Shown here piece after piece: positions 17,742 through 25,952 of a DNA stretch of 47,653 bases (position 1 is the first letter of the stretch; every line of letters begins with the position of its first letter). The stretch comes from an uncultured Victivallis sp. (GTDB taxonomy: Bacteria > Verrucomicrobiota > Lentisphaeria > Victivallales > Victivallaceae), in assembly GCF_944391105.1 (NCBI RefSeq), contig NZ_CALXSK010000029.1, positions 1 through 47,653 of the forward strand. Reading direction: 5' to 3'. The translations under genes were made by a program, and so were the position numbers. Below the pieces are notes generated by a model, which did no database searches, was not told the DNA's origin, and worked only from the letters and a program-made list of their open reading frames with translations.

Positions 17742-18725
17742 ATGTTCATCAAGGGGGTCAGTTTCGGGTTCATGGGGAAGAACGGTTACTACCGTTCCGA
17801 GGTCGGACAGCGGGAGGCCGACAACATCTGTGCGACCGGTGCGAAATGGGTCGCGCTGATCGTGACGGTCGCGCAGGAGCGGTACAGTTCCATGCGGATG
17901 TTTGCCGACTATGTCTACACTCCTTCCGACGTGGAACTCGCATCGATGGTGCGTAAATTCCACGCCGCCGGAGTCAAGGTCATGCTCAAGCCGATGATCG
18001 AGTGCCTCGACAGCGTCTGGCGCGGAAACATCCGCTTCCCAGAGAAGCAGATGATGATTCAGGGGATCTGCGTGGACTACTGGGCGGAGTGGTTCGGCCA
18101 CTACGCCGACTGCATGGAGCACTACGGCCGCTTCTGCGAAGAGAACGGGGTGGAACTCTTCTGCATCGGCTGCGAACTGCTCGGGACGGAAGATCAGGAG
18201 GCGTTCTGGCCGGGCGTGATCGACCGGGTTCGCAAAGTCTACCGCGGGCCGGTGACCTACAACGCCGACCAGCTCTGGGCAAACCGGGAGAACTGCCACG
18301 ACTGGTACTCGAAACTCGATCTGCTCGGAATCAGTTTCTACACCGGGACGGAGCGGCCGAATCCGACGCCTTCCGAGATTGCCGCCGATCTGAAGGAGGC
18401 GGTGGAGCGGACGGCGGCGGTTTCGCGCAAGCTGGGGATTCCGCTCTTCTTCGCCGAATGCGGAGCCCGGTCGGTCGTGGACGGTACGCGTCTGCCGTGG
18501 GCGTACACGAACAGCGGCGACTACGACGGCGCGGCGCAGGCGAACTATCTTGCCGGCGTGATCGAGGCGTTCTCCAGCTGCGACTGGTGGCGGGGGCTCA
18601 TGTGGTGGAAATGGGATGAGCAGCAGAAGCGGCCGCATTACACACAGCCCGGCGGGGACACCGGATTCACGATCCACGGCAAACCGGCGGAGGAAGTGTT
18701 CCGGAAGTGGTGTGCCGAATCATGA
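17742..18725 (+). CDS. GH113-like glycoside hydrolase, cytoplasmic
   Basis: 327 residues, a TIM-barrel with GH-A clan marks. A likely acid/base is Glu145 (GCELLGTE) and a likely nucleophile is Glu239 (FFAECGARS). Trp-rich strands near the end (DWWRGLMWWKWDE) would line the sugar site, and the start KGVSFGFMGKNGYY is typical of GH113 enzymes. That family includes beta-mannanases and related activities, and the substrate here is open. There is no signal peptide, so it should act on imported oligosaccharides. Its stop overlaps the next ATG by four bases (ATGA), showing translational coupling with the UxuA gene. Confidence 0.7.
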   Translation: MFIKGVSFGFMGKNGYYRSEVGQREADNICATGAKWVALIVTVAQERYSSMRMFADYVYTPSDVELASMVRKFHAAGVKVMLKPMIECLDSVWRGNIRFPEKQMMIQGICVDYWAEWFGHYADCMEHYGRFCEENGVELFCIGCELLGTEDQEAFWPGVIDRVRKVYRGPVTYNADQLWANRENCHDWYSKLDLLGISFYTGTERPNPTPSEIAADLKEAVERTAAVSRKLGIPLFFAECGARSVVDGTRLPWAYTNSGDYDGAAQANYLAGVIEAFSSCDWWRGLMWWKWDEQQKRPHYTQPGGDTGFTIHGKPAEEVFRKWCAES

Positions 18726-19684
18726 AACTTGCGATGATGCTTCCGGCAAAGCCGGATCTCAAGTGGACGCTGGCGCGTCAGGTGGGCGTGGAATACGCCG
18801 TCACGAAAGCGGCCTCGGATCTCTCCGGGCTGCCGCCGCCGTGGGAGTTCGATTCGCTGCGCGAAACCGCGCGCCGTTTCGAGGAACAGGGGTTCCGCCT
18901 CTGCGCGCTCGAGGGGGACGAGTTCGACATGAGCCGGATCAAACTCGGGCTGCCGGGGCGCGATGAGGACATCGAACACTACCGGATGCTGCTGCGCAAC
19001 ATGGGGCGGCTCGGAATCGGGCTGCTCTGCTACAACTTCATGGCCGGAGTCGGCTGGTTCCGAACCCGCTTCGACCGACCGGAGCGCGGCGGCGCACTCA
19101 CAAGCGAGTTCAACCGTGCGGAGCTCCCGCCGGAGCCGGAAGAACCGGTCGTGACGCATGAACAGATGTGGCGCAATTACGAATATTTTCTGCGTGCAGT
19201 GATCCCCGTCGCGGAGGAGGCGGGCGTGAAACTCGGGCTGCACCCCGATGATCCGCCCATTCCGCAGCTGTGCGGCTACAGCCGGATCTTCACGTCGGCC
19301 GACGCATACCGGCGCGCGCTCGCCCTTGTGGAGAGTCCGTGCCATGGCGTGACGTTCTGTCAGGCGACGTTCCGGGCGATGGGGGAGGACGTTTTCGCGC
19401 TGGCGCAGGAGTTCTGCCGGAAGAAGAAGCTGTTCTTCTTCCATTTTCGCGACATCGAAGGGAGTGCGGAGCACTTTCACGAGACGTTCCATGACAACGG
19501 ACCGACCGACATGCCCGCGCTGCTTGCCCTGCTGCGCGCCAACGGGTTTGACGGTCTCGTCCGTCCCGACCATACGCCGACCCTCGCGGGCGAGCGCAAC
19601 GACAATCCCGGCTACGAGATGCTCGGGAATCTCTTTGCCGTCGGCTACATTCGCGGAATACTTGACACCTTGAACCTCAAATAA
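18722..19684 (+). CDS. uxuA: mannonate dehydratase (UxuA family)
   Basis: 320 residues. UxuA converts D-mannonate to 2-keto-3-deoxygluconate in glucuronate catabolism. The metal ligands known for the family are all present: His174 (HPDDPP), Cys213 (TFCQAT), His241 (HFRDIEG) and Asp283 (RPDHTP). The protein is shorter than the roughly 350-400 residues common in the family, and FCQAT replaces the more usual FCQGT. ATG 18722 overlaps the previous stop and is preferred over a GTG 15 bases upstream. Its presence argues that the operon ends in the glucuronate branch. Confidence 0.88.
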   Translation: MKLAMMLPAKPDLKWTLARQVGVEYAVTKAASDLSGLPPPWEFDSLRETARRFEEQGFRLCALEGDEFDMSRIKLGLPGRDEDIEHYRMLLRNMGRLGIGLLCYNFMAGVGWFRTRFDRPERGGALTSEFNRAELPPEPEEPVVTHEQMWRNYEYFLRAVIPVAEEAGVKLGLHPDDPPIPQLCGYSRIFTSADAYRRALALVESPCHGVTFCQATFRAMGEDVFALAQEFCRKKKLFFFHFRDIEGSAEHFHETFHDNGPTDMPALLALLRANGFDGLVRPDHTPTLAGERNDNPGYEMLGNLFAVGYIRGILDTLNLK

Positions 19685-19700
19685 AATAAGGATTGCAGTC

Positions 19701-21191
19701 ATGACACACTACCAGGAGCCGCAGCTTTCCCGAGAGGAGATCGACGCAGCGTTTTCGGACGCCTACCGGGCACTCTGGAATGATGACGAACAGCGCCGGA
19801 TCGACGCCGACATCGAGAAGAATCGCAAAGCCGACGGCGAGTTTCAGCTGCCTGCTTCCGCCGCCGGGCGTGAGGTCCGGGCCGAACAGCTCTCTCACGA
19901 CTTCATCTTCGGCGCGCACATCTTCAACTTCGATCAGCTCGGCAGCGACGAGTGCAATGCGCGTTACAAGGAGCTTTACGGGACACTCTTCAACTCCGCG
20001 ACGATCGCGTTTTACTGGAAAACGCTCGAACTGGAGGAGGGTCGTCCCCGTTTCCGCCCGGAATACCGCGATACGGCGGAGTTCTGGAACCGCTGCCCCG
20101 ATCCGAAACACCAGCCGCACTGGCGGCGTCCGGCCGTCGATCCGGTCGTGGAGTTCTGTCTTTCGAAAGGGATTCGCCTGCACGGACATACGCTTGTCTG
20201 GGGGAACAACAGCTGGCAGATTCCGGACTGGCTCATCAACCGGATTCCGTTCGATTATTTGAAAAAGGCGAACCTTGAACACAATCCGAACAATCACACC
20301 CTGCTGAGTGAGGCTACTTCGTATGCGTTTGAAGGGATGACCGCCCGTGAAATGGAGCAGGCCCTTCCCGAGTACACGACGCTTCTGAACACGCTTATGG
20401 CGAAACGGATCATCGAGATCGCCATGCGTTACGGCGACAAAATCGACAGCTGGGACGTCGTCAACGAGAGCGCCACCGATTATGGCCGCGGCAACATGGT
20501 TCCCGGTTCGAAACTCTGCAAAAGCTGTTACGGTCCGATGCCGGGCGACTACACGTACCGCGGGTTCAAATTCGCCGAAGGCGTGTTCCCGGCGGAGGCG
20601 AAACTCAATATCAACGACTACAATCTCAGCGAAGACTACGTGAAGCAGGTCCGCAATTTGCGTGCGCGCGGCTGCAAGATCGACATCATGGGCGCGCAGA
20701 TGCACCTCTTCGATCCGCAGATCTGTCAGGACATCGCCGACGGGAAGAGTCTCGTGCAGTCGCCGCGTGAAGTCCGCGAGACGATGGCGTGCATCTCCCG
20801 TGCGGGACTGCCGATCCATCTTTCGGAGATCACGATCACTTCTCCCGGCGGCGACCGTCGCGGCGAGATCGTGCAGGCCGGGATTGCGCGCAACCTTTAC
20901 CGGCTCTGGTTCAGCCTCGAGTCGATGATGGGGATCACCTGGTGGAACGTCGTGGACGGCTGCGGGGCGCCGGGCGAACCGTCGGTCTCCGGACTCTTCA
21001 CGCGGGAGATGGAGCCGAAACTCTCGTATTTCGCGCTCGAAAAGCTCATTCATCACGAGTGGCACACGGAGACGGTCTGCAGGGCCGACGCGGAAGGAAT
21101 CGTCGCTTTCCGCGGTTTCCGCGGCAACTACCGCCTCAGCTGGACTGCCGCCGACGGCAGCGAGGAGTCGATGGTCTGCCATTTGAAATAA
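19701..21191 (+). CDS. GH10 xylanase-like glycoside hydrolase, cytoplasmic
   Basis: 496 residues. The GH10 barrel is clear: HGHTLVWGNN on strand three, acid/base Glu256 in WDVVNES and nucleophile Glu376 in HLSEITI, with TWWNVVDG near the end. About 90 residues precede the barrel (DIEKNRKADGEF through LSHDFIFGAH) and a small beta domain follows. GH10 enzymes cleave beta-1,4-xylan backbones. No signal peptide is present, so it would process short xylo-oligosaccharides inside the cell. It is 16 bases after uxuA in the same operon, which fits glucuronoxylan use. Confidence 0.88.
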   Translation: MTHYQEPQLSREEIDAAFSDAYRALWNDDEQRRIDADIEKNRKADGEFQLPASAAGREVRAEQLSHDFIFGAHIFNFDQLGSDECNARYKELYGTLFNSATIAFYWKTLELEEGRPRFRPEYRDTAEFWNRCPDPKHQPHWRRPAVDPVVEFCLSKGIRLHGHTLVWGNNSWQIPDWLINRIPFDYLKKANLEHNPNNHTLLSEATSYAFEGMTAREMEQALPEYTTLLNTLMAKRIIEIAMRYGDKIDSWDVVNESATDYGRGNMVPGSKLCKSCYGPMPGDYTYRGFKFAEGVFPAEAKLNINDYNLSEDYVKQVRNLRARGCKIDIMGAQMHLFDPQICQDIADGKSLVQSPREVRETMACISRAGLPIHLSEITITSPGGDRRGEIVQAGIARNLYRLWFSLESMMGITWWNVVDGCGAPGEPSVSGLFTREMEPKLSYFALEKLIHHEWHTETVCRADAEGIVAFRGFRGNYRLSWTAADGSEESMVCHLK

Positions 21192-21215
21192 CAGAAAAAA
21201 ACAGGAGATTTCACC

Positions 21216-21971
21216 ATGCCGTCCCTTCAGGACATGAGACAGAAAGCGAAAGAGGCCGGGCTCATGAAGCTCGACCGGCTGATCGCCACCCGCCAGCACA
21301 TTCCGTCGAACGAGTTCCCGATTCCGGTCGCGGAGCTGTGCGAACGCTACGAAAAACTTTACACCGGCTGCATCAACGACGTGATGCGTGAACTGTGCCT
21401 GCTGAATCAGGCGCTGCCGTCGGACATCATGCCGTTGCGCGACGAGATGACCGTCTGCGGGGAGGCGTTCACCGTCAAGAGCGCGCCGAACGTGATGATC
21501 GAAGGCGAAATGACCTTCCGCGCCCAGATGCTCGACGAGATGAAGCCCGGCGGGCTCGTGGTCTGGGACACCTCCGAGGATACCGAGGCGTCGCTCTGGG
21601 GCGGCGTAATGACCGCCACGGCGATCTCGAAAGGAATCCGCGGAGCGGTGATCTCGGGCGGGATCCGCGATACGAAACAGATTCTTGAACAGAAGTTTCC
21701 GCTGTTTTACAAATACCGCACGAGCAACGGTTCGCTCGGCCGCTGCATGATCACGCACTATCAGGTTCCGGTGCGGATCGGCAAGGTGACGGTCCGTCCC
21801 GGCGACATCATCTTCGGCGACATCGACGGAGTGCTCTGCATTCCGCGCGAGATCGCCTACGAGGTGCTGCTGCGGGCCGAGGGCATCGAGCGCAATGAGG
21901 TCGACATCTTCTCCTGGGTTCATCAGGGAGACACGATTTCGGAAATCATCGAGAAGGGCGGGTATTTCTAA
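21216..21971 (+). CDS. RraA-like family protein (aldolase/decarboxylase-type)
   Basis: 251 residues. The RraA fold marks are present: YTGCINDVMREL near the start, ASLWGGVMTATAISKGIRGAVISGGIRD in the middle (the Gly-rich loop and the Arg-Asp pair) and GDIIFGDIDGVLCIP near the end. Members include 4-hydroxy-4-methyl-2-oxoglutarate aldolase, oxaloacetate decarboxylase and RNase E inhibitors. In a sugar-acid operon an enzyme acting on a keto acid is the more likely reading. The N-terminal 40 residues are an extra helical extension. Its stop shares a base with the next ATG. Confidence 0.85.
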   Translation: MPSLQDMRQKAKEAGLMKLDRLIATRQHIPSNEFPIPVAELCERYEKLYTGCINDVMRELCLLNQALPSDIMPLRDEMTVCGEAFTVKSAPNVMIEGEMTFRAQMLDEMKPGGLVVWDTSEDTEASLWGGVMTATAISKGIRGAVISGGIRDTKQILEQKFPLFYKYRTSNGSLGRCMITHYQVPVRIGKVTVRPGDIIFGDIDGVLCIPREIAYEVLLRAEGIERNEVDIFSWVHQGDTISEIIEKGGYF

Positions 21972-22729
21972 TGGCCGGATCGATCGAAGCGATGTTCCGG
22001 CTCGACGGCCGCACCGCGCTCGTGACCGGTTCCTCGCGCGGAATCGGCCGCGAGATCGCGCGGACGCTCTCGCTCGCGGGGGCATCGGTGCTCGTGCATG
22101 GCAGCCGGGAGAGCGAAGCGCTCCGCGAGGCGGCGGAGGAGTGCGGCGCCGTTCCGGTCATCGGTGATCTCTCTTCTCCGGAAGGGGTCGAGTCGCTGAT
22201 CGGAGCGTGCCGGGCGGCGGTTCCCTCCCTCGATATCCTCGTGCTGAACGCCTCGGTTCAGAAATATGTGGAGCTCGGAGAGTTTGACGAATCGGAGTTT
22301 CTGCGGGAATTTCAGGCGAACACGGCGGCGTCGTTCCGGCTCATCGAGGCGTTTTCGCCCGCGATGCGCGAACGTCGATGGGGACGGATCGTCACGGTCG
22401 GCAGTGTGAATCAGCTGCGGCCGTCGCCGCGCCTGACCCTGTACTCCGCGACGAAGTCGGCGCAGATGAGTCTGACGACAAACTTCGCCAAGACGCTCGC
22501 GCCGCACGGCGTGACGGTCAACTGTCTTGTTCCGGGCGTGATTCTGACCGACCGCAATACCGAGGCGCTGAAAGATCCCGTCTACCGGGAGAAAGTACGT
22601 TCCCAGGTCCCCTGCGGTTTTTTCGGAGAGACGCGTGACTGCGCCGGTGCGGCGTTGCTGCTGGCTTCCGAAGCGGGACGTTACATCACCGGAATCGAAC
22701 TGCCGGTGACGGGCGGAATGCATTTGTGA
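21971..22729 (+). CDS. short-chain dehydrogenase/reductase (SDR)
   Basis: 252 residues. Classical SDR: nucleotide-binding TGSSRGIG (19-26), a LNAS motif in place of the usual NNAG, catalytic Ser145 (VGSVNQ), Tyr158 and Lys162 (YSATK). The C-terminal PGVILTDRN and VTGGMHL segments are standard. Such enzymes in uronate operons often oxidise or reduce keto-deoxy-gluconate or gluconate derivatives, which is the inferred role. The Asp that selects NAD is not obvious after strand two (VHGSRES), so NADP use is possible. It is coupled to the RraA-like gene by a one-base overlap. Confidence 0.88.
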   Translation: MAGSIEAMFRLDGRTALVTGSSRGIGREIARTLSLAGASVLVHGSRESEALREAAEECGAVPVIGDLSSPEGVESLIGACRAAVPSLDILVLNASVQKYVELGEFDESEFLREFQANTAASFRLIEAFSPAMRERRWGRIVTVGSVNQLRPSPRLTLYSATKSAQMSLTTNFAKTLAPHGVTVNCLVPGVILTDRNTEALKDPVYREKVRSQVPCGFFGETRDCAGAALLLASEAGRYITGIELPVTGGMHL

Positions 22730-22749
22730 CTTTTTGTGCGGTCTGCTGT

Positions 22750-22777
22750 TTGATTCCGGATGAATTCGTGCTACATT
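22750..22777 (+). promoter_or_regulatory. promoter-like boxes before the 2-hydroxyacid dehydrogenase
   Basis: TTGATT (22750-22755), 16 bases, TACATT (22772-22777). The gene may thus be expressed apart from the operon upstream. Confidence 0.45.
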
Positions 22778-22814
22778 GTAAGAAACGTAACATTCACTCA
22801 TTCAGGGGCCGTTC

Positions 22815-23786
22815 ATGAAACCGCATGCAATTATTCTCTGCCAGTCCGAAGGGAGCGTTCACTATGTTTATACTCCGGAGCAGATCGAACGGATCGCCGG
22901 GCTGACCGAGCTTCGTCCCGGCGTTTTTACGCAGGAGATGCTTGAAAAGGGGGATTTCAGCGATGTCGAGCTGATTTTCTCGACCTGGGGGATGCCTTCG
23001 CTCTCCGTCGAACAGATTGCACGAATGCCGAAACTCCGGGCGCTCTTCTATGCGGCGGGCGCCACGGACAGCTTTGCGCGCCCGTTTTTCGAGCGCGGCG
23101 TGAAGGTCGTGAGCGCGTGGCAGGCGAACGCGATTCCGGTCGCGGAGTTCTGCTACGCGCAGATTCTGCTCGCATTGAAGGGATATTTCCGCAACACGCG
23201 CAACCTGAAGTGCCGGGCGGATTGGGAGAAGGCGCACAAGATGGCCGGTCCCGGCTGTTACGGCGACACCGTCGCGCTCATCGGTGCGGGCGCGATCGCT
23301 TCGCTGACGAAGAAAATGCTTGAGCAGAACAAGATCAATGTCATTGTCGTTCCGTCTCGCGCGGAGCATCGGACGGTTTCGCTTGAGGAGGCGTTTTCAA
23401 AGGCGTTCGTCGTGAGCAACCATCTGCCGAACCGGGATGACAACATCGGCGTTCTGAACGGAAAACTCTTTTCGTCGATGCGGGAGGGGGCGGTTTTCAT
23501 CAACACGGGCCGCGGCGCGCAGGTCAATGAGGAGGAGCTCATCGCGGTACTTGAGAAACGTCCGGATCTGACCGCGCTGCTCGATGTGATGCACCCCGAG
23601 CCGCCGGAAGACGGTTCGAAACTTTACACGCTGCCGAACGTTCAGCTCACAACCCACATCGCCGGTTCGATCAACGACGAGGTGCACCGCATGGCCGATT
23701 ACGTGATCGAGGAGCTCGAGCGGTTCCTTGCGGGAGAGGAGCTTCTGTACGAGGTCAGGGAGTCGATGCTTCTGACCAGCCGTTGA
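22815..23786 (+). CDS. D-isomer-specific 2-hydroxyacid dehydrogenase
   Basis: 323 residues. The catalytic domain wraps a Rossmann domain with IGAGAIAS, a relaxed version of the usual GxGxxG, followed by SNHLPNRDDN, the Arg region NTGRGAQVNEEEL and LLDVMHPEP (catalytic Glu). The His motif is TTHIAGS. It should interconvert a 2-hydroxy acid and 2-keto acid with NAD(P). The Ala at the third Gly of the nucleotide loop is unusual. It lies 85 bases after the SDR gene in the same direction and could finish the same pathway. Confidence 0.85.
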   Translation: MKPHAIILCQSEGSVHYVYTPEQIERIAGLTELRPGVFTQEMLEKGDFSDVELIFSTWGMPSLSVEQIARMPKLRALFYAAGATDSFARPFFERGVKVVSAWQANAIPVAEFCYAQILLALKGYFRNTRNLKCRADWEKAHKMAGPGCYGDTVALIGAGAIASLTKKMLEQNKINVIVVPSRAEHRTVSLEEAFSKAFVVSNHLPNRDDNIGVLNGKLFSSMREGAVFINTGRGAQVNEEELIAVLEKRPDLTALLDVMHPEPPEDGSKLYTLPNVQLTTHIAGSINDEVHRMADYVIEELERFLAGEELLYEVRESMLLTSR

Positions 23787-23817
23787 AACCTGTCGGGTAA
23801 TTACGGGGGGCTGTGCC

Positions 23818-25137
23818 ATGAAACGAATTGTTTGCGCACTCCTGTCCGCGGTCGCGCTGTCCGGAGCGGCGGTTGCGGCGGTTGCGGCGGAACTCGATCC
23901 GTTGCTCGGGACCGGGAGGGAACTCTGGAAGATGTCGGGGGAAGCGGTTCTGCGCAGCATACCGGATACCTTCATCTGGATGGATCAGGCAAAAAGCCGC
24001 CTCCGTTTCAATGCGCGCACGAGCAGGGCGAAACTTTCGCTTTACGGACGGAACGTTCAGGAGGCGATCTTCGACGTTCGGAACGGCCAGGTCGTCGCGC
24101 TGAGCGTCTCGGTCTACAACCGGGGCGACGCGGGCGACATCGAGAAGAAACCGTTCGAAGCGATGCTCGATGAACTGCGGGACAAGATCCAGGCGGACGT
24201 CGGCGCGAACCTGCGTCCCCAGAGCCAGAACGCCTCGGTGAGCGGTTCCCGGCTGCGGTCGCAGGTCTGGCGGACGGGCCGGGGAGACGTTGTGCTGCGC
24301 TGGAGTCTTTCGCGCGGGCAGCCCGAATACATCGCCGTCGACTTCTACCCGCCGGGCAAGGCTCCGCGCAGCCTCAAGGACGCAATTAAAACCTCTGTCG
24401 GGAGTTCGGAGCTGGAAGAGAAGGTGAAAACCGATCCGGACGGTTCGCGTTACATGCTTCTTCCGATGGTCGACCAGGGGGCGAAGGGGTACTGTGTCGC
24501 GGCGACGGTCGAACGGGTGTTGCGCTACTACGGTTCGAACATCGACCAGCATGTGATCGCGAAACTTGCGCAGTCCGATTCGGAGCGGGGCACCAACATC
24601 AACAAGATCGTCGATGTGCTCGAAGGCAGTCAGAGCAAACTCGGAATCCGCTTCAGACAGCTCTACCGGTACGAGCTCGACAACTTCAATGATCTCAAGA
24701 AGATCGTCAAGGAATACAATTCGGTCGCCCGGCGGATGGATTCGAGAAAGATCGACCTGGACGATTATTTGTTTGTCCTCGGGCGCAGTCGTTACCTCGA
24801 TTTCGGCAGATTGATGAAGTCTCTGGACTTCAAGGTGTTCCGAGAGGTTCGGATGGAGGAAAAGCGGGATTGCCGGGAGTTTCTGGAGATGGTTCGTGAG
24901 AATGTCGACAACGGAATTCCGCTCTGCTGGTCCACCTTCATCATCCCCGGCGTCGGGGACACCGACAGTTCGGAGTTCGGCATGCACATGCGCATCATCA
25001 CCGGTTACAACGAAAAGACCGGAGAAATCATCTTCTCCGACAGCTGGGGTGCGGGGCACGAGAAAAAGAAACTGAAAAACGAGGATGCGTGGGGTATCAC
25101 CGTGAACCTCGTTTCACTCGAACCGCGCCGCAAATGA
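23818..25137 (+). CDS. secreted C39-like (papain-fold) cysteine peptidase
   Basis: 439 residues with a signal peptide cut around AAVAA. An N-terminal domain of about 200 residues has no recognised family. The C-terminal part is a papain-like fold with Cys226 (QGAKGYCVAATVERVLRYYG), His390 (GMHMRIITGYN) and Asp408 (FSDSWG). This is the C39_2-type triad and the Gln before Cys fits the oxyanion hole. No Gly-Gly leader-processing partner or ABC transporter is seen, so a bacteriocin role is not supported. The target is unknown. It sits between catabolic and housekeeping genes and shows no operon link except the short gap to the next gene. Confidence 0.8.
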   Translation: MKRIVCALLSAVALSGAAVAAVAAELDPLLGTGRELWKMSGEAVLRSIPDTFIWMDQAKSRLRFNARTSRAKLSLYGRNVQEAIFDVRNGQVVALSVSVYNRGDAGDIEKKPFEAMLDELRDKIQADVGANLRPQSQNASVSGSRLRSQVWRTGRGDVVLRWSLSRGQPEYIAVDFYPPGKAPRSLKDAIKTSVGSSELEEKVKTDPDGSRYMLLPMVDQGAKGYCVAATVERVLRYYGSNIDQHVIAKLAQSDSERGTNINKIVDVLEGSQSKLGIRFRQLYRYELDNFNDLKKIVKEYNSVARRMDSRKIDLDDYLFVLGRSRYLDFGRLMKSLDFKVFREVRMEEKRDCREFLEMVRENVDNGIPLCWSTFIIPGVGDTDSSEFGMHMRIITGYNEKTGEIIFSDSWGAGHEKKKLKNEDAWGITVNLVSLEPRRK

Positions 25138-25166
25138 GACGGAGCGGAAACAAAGAGGGGGCGGAA

Positions 25167-25952
25167 ATGCTCGGATTCATGAAGGCAGTCGCCAGGGAAG
25201 CGGGTCGTACGGCCATGACCTACTTCGAGGGAATGCGTTCGAACGAGGTTCATGCGAAGGGGTCGCCGAAGGATCTGGTTTCGGCTGCGGATGTGGCGGT
25301 CGAGCAGTTGATCGTCAAACGGATCCGGGAGCGGTTTCCTGGGCACGGCATCTTCGGCGAGGAGTCGGGGATCAGCAACTCCGGATCGGAATTCTGCTGG
25401 ATCATCGATCCGATCGACGGGACGCAGTCATTTGTCAAACACCATCCGTTTTTTGCGGTTTCAATCGCGTTTTGCGAAGGGAGAAAACCGTTGGCCGGGG
25501 TGGTTTATGCTCCTGCGCTGAACGATCTTTTCGCCGCTGAAGCGGGGAAGGGGGCGGTCTGGAATGACGAGCCGATTCATGCTTCGCGCTGTTCAGAGCT
25601 CGGGGAAGCCGCATGTGCGACGGGGTTCGCATGTGTCCGTGCAGGGAGGAAAGTCAACAATCTCGCCTATTTTTCGCGGATCGTCTCGCAGCTGCGCGAC
25701 ATCAAGCGTTCCGGTTCCGCCGCGCTGGATCTGGCGATGACCGGCGCGGGTGTTTACGACGCGTACTGGGAGATGGCGTTGCAGCCCTATGATGTTGCCG
25801 CAGGGGCGCTCATTGCGGAGGAGGCGGGGGCGCTTGTGCGCGATCTGCACGGCGGGTTCCACTATCCGGAGCAGGGGATCATCGCCGCGAATCCGGCGCT
25901 TTTGGTGAAACTTCTGGGATTCTTCCGGGATCTGCCGGAGCTCTCATGCTGA
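25167..25952 (+). CDS. inositol monophosphatase-family phosphatase
   Basis: 261 residues. The metal-binding motifs are all present: Glu65-Glu66 (FGEESG), Asp81 and Asp84 in IIDPIDGTQSF, and Asp209 in YDVAAGALIAEEAG. Family members dephosphorylate inositol phosphates, PAP or histidinol phosphate, and the substrate is not fixed by sequence. ATG 25167 is chosen because GAGGGGG lies just upstream; an in-frame ATG at 25134 overlaps the previous stop and is possible. The end overlaps the next gene by seven bases. Confidence 0.85.
   Translation: MLGFMKAVAREAGRTAMTYFEGMRSNEVHAKGSPKDLVSAADVAVEQLIVKRIRERFPGHGIFGEESGISNSGSEFCWIIDPIDGTQSFVKHHPFFAVSIAFCEGRKPLAGVVYAPALNDLFAAEAGKGAVWNDEPIHASRCSELGEAACATGFACVRAGRKVNNLAYFSRIVSQLRDIKRSGSAALDLAMTGAGVYDAYWEMALQPYDVAAGALIAEEAGALVRDLHGGFHYPEQGIIAANPALLVKLLGFFRDLPELSC

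Noticed and set aside
19677..22085. A minus-strand open frame of about 800 codons.
   Set aside because: It covers GH10 and RraA-like genes that have clear motifs and spacing on the plus strand.
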